Both the position numbers and the translations under genes were made by a program. This document shows, in pieces, positions 58,942 to 64,000 of a DNA stretch of 64,000 bases (position 1 is its first letter; every line of letters starts with the position of its first letter). The notes under the pieces are model-generated. The model did no database searches and was not told the origin of the DNA. It was given only the letters and a program-made list of their open reading frames with translations. Source of the stretch: Mesorhizobium sp. WSM4313 (GTDB taxonomy: Bacteria; Pseudomonadota; Alphaproteobacteria; Rhizobiales; Rhizobiaceae); assembly GCF_002294725.1 (NCBI RefSeq), contig NZ_NSFT01000008.1, positions 62,001-126,000 of the forward strand, in the 5' to 3' direction.

Positions 58942-59871
58942 ATGTCATTGGCCGCAATCGGACAGACGACGATGGATGATGGATTGCTGTCTCCGGTGAC
59001 CCGTCTCGGGCCGGTCCATCTCAAGGTGACCGACGTGCCGGCGGCCTTGAATGTCTGGCGCGACGCGCTTGGGTTGGCGCTGCTTGGCGAGGACGCCACC
59101 ATGGCGAAGCTTGGCGCCGGCGGCCGGACGCTGATCGTGCTCCATGCCGGCGCGGAGGCACCGCTGCCGCAGAAGGCGCGCGATCTCTTCCACGTCGCCA
59201 TCCATATCACCAGCCGCCGCGATCTCGCGCATACGGCCGCCCGCCTCAAGGCATCTGGCCTACGGTTCAGCGCCCAGGATCACCTGGTTTCGGAATCGCT
59301 CTATGTCTCCGACCCCTCCGGTAACGGCATCGAGATTTGCTTCGACACGCCGCAGCGCTTGCTGCGCCGCGAAGTGTCGCCCAATGGCCGCGTGACGCTG
59401 ATTGCCACCGACGGCAGCGCGCATTCGGGACTCGAGCCGCTGGACGTATCGGGCCTGCTGCGCGACCTAGGCAACTCCGGCGATGTCGAGCCGAAGATGG
59501 CGCAGGATGCCTTTATCGGCCACATCCATTTGCGCGCCCGCGCGCCCGAGATGCTGATGAAATTCTATCTCGGTGTGCTCGGCTTCCGGCCGCATATCCA
59601 ATCCCGGACCTTCGGTATGTTCGACTGCGGCACGGCGCGCCGCGCCCATATGGTGGCCTTCAACATCTGGGCGCGCGACGAGCTGCGCGAGCCGCCGCCG
59701 GGTGCAGCCGGCCTCGACCATTTCACCATCGAGCTTGGCTCCGCGCAGGAGCTCGCCGCCGTGGAGCGCAGGCTCGAAGCGGCCGACATACCGGTGAAAA
59801 GGGACGGTCGCATTATCTCGACCGCCGATCCGGAAGGCAACCGCCTGCGGCTCGTGGTCCAGGGAGATTGA
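58942..59871 (+). CDS. Two-domain VOC (glyoxalase/bleomycin resistance/extradiol dioxygenase) protein
   Basis: 309 residues from ATG 58942; a start at 58972 (MDDGLLSPV) is possible. Two VOC modules: LGPVHLKVTDVPAALNVWRDALGL... (first) and FIGHIHLRARAPEMLMKFYLGVLGF... (second). Metal-ligand positions His (GPVHL), HVAIH, GIEICFD (Glu), and GHIHL, DHFTIE are present, consistent with a CatE-like extradiol dioxygenase. Substrate unknown. Same direction as the sulfotransferase gene 22 bp downstream, probably one operon. Confidence 0.85.
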   Translation: MSLAAIGQTTMDDGLLSPVTRLGPVHLKVTDVPAALNVWRDALGLALLGEDATMAKLGAGGRTLIVLHAGAEAPLPQKARDLFHVAIHITSRRDLAHTAARLKASGLRFSAQDHLVSESLYVSDPSGNGIEICFDTPQRLLRREVSPNGRVTLIATDGSAHSGLEPLDVSGLLRDLGNSGDVEPKMAQDAFIGHIHLRARAPEMLMKFYLGVLGFRPHIQSRTFGMFDCGTARRAHMVAFNIWARDELREPPPGAAGLDHFTIELGSAQELAAVERRLEAADIPVKRDGRIISTADPEGNRLRLVVQGD

Positions 59872-59893
59872 TCGCAACGAAGGAGGAGGGGAA

Positions 59894-60496
59894 ATGTCGC
59901 TCAAGGTGATTGGAACCGGCTTCGGCCGGACCGGGACGGATTCGATGCGCGAGGCGCTGACCATGCTGGGTTTCGGCCCTTGCCATCATATGTCGGAGGT
60001 GATGGCGCATGAGGAGCAGAAGCTGCTCTGGCGGGCGCTGGCCAAGGGCGCCGCGCCCGACTGGGACAAGCTCTTTGCTGGTTATAAATCCTGCGTCGAC
60101 TGGCCCTCGGCGCATTACTGGCGCGAGCTGATAGAAATCTATCCGCAGGCGCGCGTCATCCTGACCTGGCGCTCGCCCGAAAGCTGGTGGGAGAGTTTCG
60201 AAAAAACCATCCTGCCGGCGATCGTCGGCAGCACGGACCAGGAGTCGCTCGGCGTCGCCCTCGTCTCGAAACAGGTCTTCGGCGGCCGCCCGCAGGACCG
60301 CGCGCATGCAATTGCCGTTTACGAGGCCAATGTCGAGGCGGTGCTCACCACCGTGCCGGCCGAGCGCCTGCTGATCCACAAGCTCGGCGACGGCTGGGCC
60401 CCGCTTTGCGCCCATCTAGGCGTTCCCGTGCCGGAAGAGCCTTATCCCAGCCGCAACTCGACCCGGGAGTTTCGGACGGCGCTGTCGCTGCAGTGA
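59894..60496 (+). CDS. Sulfotransferase-family protein
   Basis: 200 residues from ATG 59894 with AAGGAGGAGGGGAA upstream. P-loop-like start VIGTGFGRTGTDSMREAL (PAPS 5'-phosphate loop), RVILTWRSPESWWESF (3'-phosphate loop) and AERLLIHKLGDGWAPLCAHLGVPVP, as in Sulfotransfer_4 proteins. They may move sulfate from PAPS to an unknown acceptor. In operon with the VOC gene. Confidence 0.85.
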   Translation: MSLKVIGTGFGRTGTDSMREALTMLGFGPCHHMSEVMAHEEQKLLWRALAKGAAPDWDKLFAGYKSCVDWPSAHYWRELIEIYPQARVILTWRSPESWWESFEKTILPAIVGSTDQESLGVALVSKQVFGGRPQDRAHAIAVYEANVEAVLTTVPAERLLIHKLGDGWAPLCAHLGVPVPEEPYPSRNSTREFRTALSLQ

Positions 60497-60622
60497 AGGG
60501 AATAGGGGAATAGGGGAGTAGGGGAGTAGGGAGTACGTCAAGAATATCAGGCCGCGTAGACTCCGCGAACTCCCATCGCTAACTTTCTCACTACTCACTA
60601 CTCACTACTCACTACTCCCCTC
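60497..60622. repeat. Low-complexity GGAGTAG/CTACTCA inverted repeat
   Basis: Left side: repeats of AATAGGGG and GGGGAGTA (60498-60535). Right side: at least four TACTCAC/CTACTCA units ending CTCCCCTCCC (60590-60622). The sides are inverted and can pair; the spacer holds about 55 bp. May act as a terminator between convergent genes. Confidence 0.75.
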
Positions 60623-60624
60623 CC

Positions 60625-61407
60625 TCACACATGCACGTCGCCGAAGGACAGCTCGCCGTCATCGGCGCGGACCAGGAACGCCGCGGCGAGCAGCGCGAGG
60701 TAGCAGCCGGCCACGCCGCACACGACGACGACGCCGGGGATTGGGCCGAGCGTCGCCACCCGGAACGTGTCGACGAGCGAGGCGCCGAAGCCGATGGGAG
60801 AGCCTTCGCGCGACAGGCTCGGCGTGGTGATCTTCAGGATCCAGGCAAGCAGCAGGATCGTGTACATGAAGATGTAGTTGCGGCGCAGCCGGCGGATCAG
60901 CGCCGCGCGCTGCGTGATCAGGAAACGCGGCGAGCGCAGGCCTTCGCCGAGGATCGCGAGCCAGTTGGAAGCATAGTCCGGCTGCGGCGAAAAGATCTGC
61001 GCGAAGTAGTAGCGCTCGAATTGCCGCACACGGGCGCGGTAGACGTCGAAGAAGCGGTAGCGCCTCGCCTCGATCCACAACAGCAGCGTGATCAGGAGCA
61101 TGGCGAACAAAAGGACGCCATGATGCGCGCTGGGCGTCGACAGCGATACCGACAGCATCGCCGCCACCACCGTGATCGCCCAGTTGCTGGTGCGGTCGAG
61201 CCGGTCGCGCCAGCCCGCCATGCGCGCGATCTCGGCGCGATGGAAATGCGACAGCGTCGTGGTGAATTCAGGGGAGCTGAGCTTCAGCGCCAGCGTGTCG
61301 GAAGCGCGCGGCGGCGCGGCCTTCTCGGTGGATCTTGCCGGCGCAGCCGCTTCTGTCGGCCTTGCCACAGCTGCATCTGTGGATTTTGCGGCATTCGTCT
61401 GGGCCAT
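60625..61407 (-). CDS. DUF2270 membrane protein
   Basis: 260 residues from ATG 61407 (GGGAGGCGCCC upstream). Ala/Thr-rich cytoplasmic head, then HFHRAEIARMAGWRDRLDRTSNWAITVVAAMLSVSLS, about four helices, and LLLWIEARRYRFFDVYRARVRQFERYYFAQIF, the conserved DUF2270 core. Function unknown. A perfect EcfG promoter (61479-61503) lies 72 bp upstream, adding it to the stress-regulated membrane set. Confidence 0.82.
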   Translation of the reverse strand: MAQTNAAKSTDAAVARPTEAAAPARSTEKAAPPRASDTLALKLSSPEFTTTLSHFHRAEIARMAGWRDRLDRTSNWAITVVAAMLSVSLSTPSAHHGVLLFAMLLITLLLWIEARRYRFFDVYRARVRQFERYYFAQIFSPQPDYASNWLAILGEGLRSPRFLITQRAALIRRLRRNYIFMYTILLLAWILKITTPSLSREGSPIGFGASLVDTFRVATLGPIPGVVVVCGVAGCYLALLAAAFLVRADDGELSFGDVHV

Positions 61408-61478
61408 TCTGCCGGGCGCCTCCCGCCGCCATGGCCAGTCCTCGCCTTGACATCGACCGGCCACACCCCTGTCGCTTC

Positions 61479-61503
61479 AACGTGCGGCCGGCCGGAATGT
61501 TCC
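61479..61503 (-). promoter_or_regulatory. EcfG-type promoter of the DUF2270 gene
   Basis: The minus strand reads GGAAC (61503-61499), 16 bases, CGTT (61482-61479). A perfect consensus match. Confidence 0.78.
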
Positions 61504-61510
61504 CGCTTTT

Positions 61511-61729
61511 TCAGGCGGATAAGTCAGGTTGCAAGCAGGGGACACCACCATTCGCGCGCCGCGGAAAGGGCAGCACATCGGCCATCGGCCTGGCATGCTG
61601 GGCTGCCGCCACTGCCTCGATCACAAGGTCGAGCGCCGCAAGCGCCGCGCGGCTCGTTTCATCGTCGCCGCGCAGGTAATGGCAGGCCCGGTCGAGGTGC
61701 AGGTGGGCGGCGGCAAAGTCGCTTTTCAT
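61511..61729 (-). CDS. Hypothetical small protein
   Basis: 72 residues from ATG 61729 with AAGGAGAAGCT upstream. MKSDFAAAHLHLDRACHYLRGDDETSRAALAALDLVIEAVAAAQHARPMADVLPFPR: two helices, soluble. Resembles short helical proteins found in many rhizobia with no assigned role. Same direction as the DUF2270 gene, but that gene has its own promoter. Confidence 0.6.
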   Translation of the reverse strand: MKSDFAAAHLHLDRACHYLRGDDETSRAALAALDLVIEAVAAAQHARPMADVLPFPRRANGGVPCLQPDLSA

Positions 61730-61837
61730 TAGCTTCTCCTTATTGCCCGCCACGGCGCGAACATCGCCGAGTCGCTTTACCGGGAAGCAAAAATCCGCGG
61801 TGGCATTTGATTAGAATTGTAGGAAACGGCGCCGGAA

Positions 61838-62005
61838 CTGCTGATCTCCCCCTTGTGGAGGGCAGAGGGGCGCCGTCTTGCTGCATGTCGCACGCCGGAC
61901 CTGCAGATGTTAACGCTTCTGGCTGTGAAGCCGCGTTCCTTCGCGCCCCCCTCTGTCCTGCCGGACATCTCCCCCACGAGGGGGGAGATTGGCAGTTCCG
62001 ACGCC
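61838..62005. repeat. Palindromic repeat (type 1)
   Basis: Left arm GGAACTGCTGATCTCCCCCT, TGTGGAGGGCAGAGGGGCGC; right arm GCGCCCCCCTCTGTCCTGCC, GGACATCTCCCCCACGAGGG, GGGAGATTGGCAGTTCC. The left arm has lost the GGGGAGATGTCCGG segment. It lies between two divergent genes. Confidence 0.8.
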
Positions 62006-62059
62006 GTGCAACCGAACCACCGGCCAAACCGTTATGACGCGAAATCGAGGGGAGACAGC

Positions 62060-64000
62060 TTGTCCAAAATACTCAATCGGAGCCGGTCGGTCGTGTTAGC
62101 CGCCGCTGCGCTTCTGCTGATGCCCGTCGTCGCCTTCGCCGCCGAGAAGACCGGCATGTCCTCGGAAGGCATTTTCGTCGCCGAACTCATCCTGCTCCTT
62201 GTCGTCGGTCGTGGCATCGGCGAGGTTCTGGAAATACTGGGCCAGCCGGCGGTGATGGGACAGCTGATCGGCGGCATCCTGCTTGGGCCTTCGCTGCTTG
62301 GCTGGGTCTGGCCGGCGGCCGAGCGGCTGGTCTTTGCCGGTGACGCCTCGCAAAAGTCGATGATTAACGCCATCGCCCAGCTCGGCGTGTTGATGCTGCT
62401 CCTGCTCACCGGCATGGAAACGGATCTGCGGCTCGTGCGCCGCGTCGGCCGCGCCTGTTTTTCCATTTCGGCGGCCGGCGTGGCGGTGCCCTTCGCGCTC
62501 GGCTTCGTCGCCGCCCAGTTCATGCCGACCACGCTGCTTGCCGCAGGCAGCGAACGCATCGTCGCCGGGCTGTTCCTCGGCACCGCGCTCTCCATATCCT
62601 CGGTCAAGATCGTCGCCATGGTGGTGCGCGATATGAACTTCATGCGCCGCGACCTCGGCCAGATCATCGTCTCGTCGGCCATCATCGAGGACACGATCGG
62701 CTGGGTGATCATCGCCATCACCATCGGCATCGCCACCCAGGGGCGGATCCAGATCGGCAACCTGGCCTTCACGGTTGCCGGCGTCGCCCTCTTCATGGCG
62801 TTTTCCTTCACGCTCGGGCGCCGCATCGTCTTCGACGCCATCCGCTGGACCAACGACACTTTCCGCTCCGAATATGCGGTCGTCACCGTCATCCTCGCCA
62901 TCATGGGCGCCATGGCCTTGATCACCGATCTGATCGGCGTGCACACCGTGCTCGGCGCCTTCGTCGCAGGCATCTTGGTCGGCGAGTCGCCAATCCTGTC
63001 GCGCCACATCGAAGGGCAGCTGCGTGGCATCATCACCGCCCTTTTCATGCCGGTGTTTTTCGGCGTCGCCGGACTATCCGCAGACCTCACTGTGCTTCTC
63101 GATCCTCAGCTTGCGCTGCTGACGGTGGCGCTGGTCATCATCGCCAGCATCGGCAAGTTCGGCGGCGCCTTCATCGGCGCCGAGTTCGCCGGCATGAGCC
63201 GCGCCGAGGGCGTCGCGGTGGGCTGCGGCATGAATGCGCGCGGTTCCACGGAGGTCATCGTCGCCTCGATCGGCCTGTCGATGGGCGTGCTGTCGCACAA
63301 CCTCTTCACCATGATCGTCACCATGGCGGTCATCACCACCTTGGCCATGCCGCCGACATTGCGCTGGGCGCTGCGCCGCCTGCCGATGGGCGAGGGCGAG
63401 CAGAAAAGACTGGAGCGCGAGGAGATCGACCAGCGCGGATTCGTCGCCAATCTGGAGCGACTGCTGGTTGTGGTCGACGAGGGCGTCGTCGGACGCTTCG
63501 CCGCCTATCTCGCCGGCGTCATCGGCGCCGGCAAGCCGACGACGGTGCTGCATTCGAGCGGCGAGACCGATGCCGAGCCGACCGAAGGGTTGCATCTGGA
63601 GGAAATCGAGAAAGGCGCCGAAGACAGCCGTGAGGCGGCGAAGCAAGGTGACGAGACGCCGGTGCGCGAAGCCCCGGTCACCCGCCGCCAGCATGAGGAG
63701 CTCTCGGCCGAGGCTGTCACCAAGGAGGCGCGCAAGGGCTACGGCATGCTGCTCGTCGGCCTCGGCCGCGCGGTTACTTCCAAGGGGGCCTTCTCGCATC
63801 GGCTGAACGAGGTCGCCGGCGCTTTCGACGGGCCGCTCTGCCTGGTGTTGAAGCCGGCTACCGCCGGCCGCCAGATGCCTCGGCTCGGCCCGCGATCGGG
63901 CAAGATACTGGTGCCGGTCAACGGCACGGCCGTTGCCCGGCGCGGCGCCGAGTTGGCTTTGGCCGTCGCCGCCGTCACCGGCGCGCCCGTCAAGACGCTC
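62060..64000 (+). CDS. CPA2 cation:proton antiporter with UspA-like domain (partial)
   Basis: The frame is open from TTG 62060 (GGGGAGACAGC upstream) to the window edge, 647 codons. A signal-like helix (VVLAAAALLLMPVVAFAA) comes first, followed by the antiporter core of about 12 helices: GQPAVMGQLIGGILLGPSLLGW, SSVKIVAMVVRDM and GVHTVLGAFVAGILVGES. After residue 560 comes a cytoplasmic region like UspA (ILVPVNGTAVARRGAELALAVA). KefB/NapA-type; it exchanges Na or K for protons. The 3' end is outside the window. Confidence 0.88.
   Translation, partial: MSKILNRSRSVVLAAAALLLMPVVAFAAEKTGMSSEGIFVAELILLLVVGRGIGEVLEILGQPAVMGQLIGGILLGPSLLGWVWPAAERLVFAGDASQKSMINAIAQLGVLMLLLLTGMETDLRLVRRVGRACFSISAAGVAVPFALGFVAAQFMPTTLLAAGSERIVAGLFLGTALSISSVKIVAMVVRDMNFMRRDLGQIIVSSAIIEDTIGWVIIAITIGIATQGRIQIGNLAFTVAGVALFMAFSFTLGRRIVFDAIRWTNDTFRSEYAVVTVILAIMGAMALITDLIGVHTVLGAFVAGILVGESPILSRHIEGQLRGIITALFMPVFFGVAGLSADLTVLLDPQLALLTVALVIIASIGKFGGAFIGAEFAGMSRAEGVAVGCGMNARGSTEVIVASIGLSMGVLSHNLFTMIVTMAVITTLAMPPTLRWALRRLPMGEGEQKRLEREEIDQRGFVANLERLLVVVDEGVVGRFAAYLAGVIGAGKPTTVLHSSGETDAEPTEGLHLEEIEKGAEDSREAAKQGDETPVREAPVTRRQHEELSAEAVTKEARKGYGMLLVGLGRAVTSKGAFSHRLNEVAGAFDGPLCLVLKPATAGRQMPRLGPRSGKILVPVNGTAVARRGAELALAVAAVTGAPVKTL

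Overview
The window looks like a chromosomal segment of a high-GC alphaproteobacterium of the Rhizobiales, most likely Mesorhizobium or a close Phyllobacteriaceae relative. Supporting signs are GcrA-type and DUF1236, DUF982, DUF6456 and DUF763 proteins, an ExoX-like protein, a TPP-riboswitch ykoF-thiXZY operon, alphaproteobacterial LexA boxes (GAAC-N7-GAAC), many EcfG-type promoters (GGAAC-N16/17-CGTT), and families of about 150-200 bp palindromic intergenic repeats typical of mesorhizobia. The genus is inferred; no rRNA or tRNA gene was found.

Layout. 1-2.8 kb: patatin-like lipase (cut by the window edge), LexA-boxed dinB, cupin. 3.4-7.5 kb: Tad-type pseudopilin genes (two TadG-like, two TadE-like) with a decayed tandem duplication at the end. 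7.7-17.5 kb: many small secreted or stress-type proteins, several with EcfG promoters, two copies of a structured sRNA, a DnaJ-domain protein and a frameshifted cytochrome b561. 18.3-21.9 kb: thiamine-precursor uptake operon under a TPP riboswitch. 22-26 kb: DUF2167 protein, then an S24/XRE repressor divergent from a micro-ORF, a GcrA-like regulator and a DUF6456 protein; the repressor's operator recurs 5.5 kb away. 26-32 kb: DUF763 protein, three Tyr/His-rich secreted paralogues each with an EcfG promoter, a cupin and an OafA-type acyltransferase. 32-34 kb: decayed small genes. 34-42.7 kb: LysR/MFS pair, NfeD-slipin operon, small secreted proteins, LysR/oxidoreductase pair. 42.9-50.3 kb: an 11-repeat autotransporter, AraC and LuxR regulators and a beta-barrel porin. 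50.5-56.3 kb: a PaoABC-type molybdenum oxidoreductase operon, a TetR regulator with a 20-bp palindromic operator, and an aldo/keto reductase. 56.4-64 kb: a SARP regulator fused to an alpha/beta hydrolase, VOC and sulfotransferase genes, a DUF2270 protein with an EcfG promoter, and a CPA2 antiporter cut by the window edge.

Three things stand out. Eight well-matched EcfG promoters (plus one weaker) drive mostly small exported proteins, pointing to an envelope part of the general stress response. A two-copy sRNA family shows a covarying stem. An S24 repressor/GcrA/DUF6456 module shares a CGTAC-N5-GTACG operator with a distant small gene. At least four small genes carry frameshifts, and repeat elements have been absorbed into the reading frames of gcrA-like and thiX.
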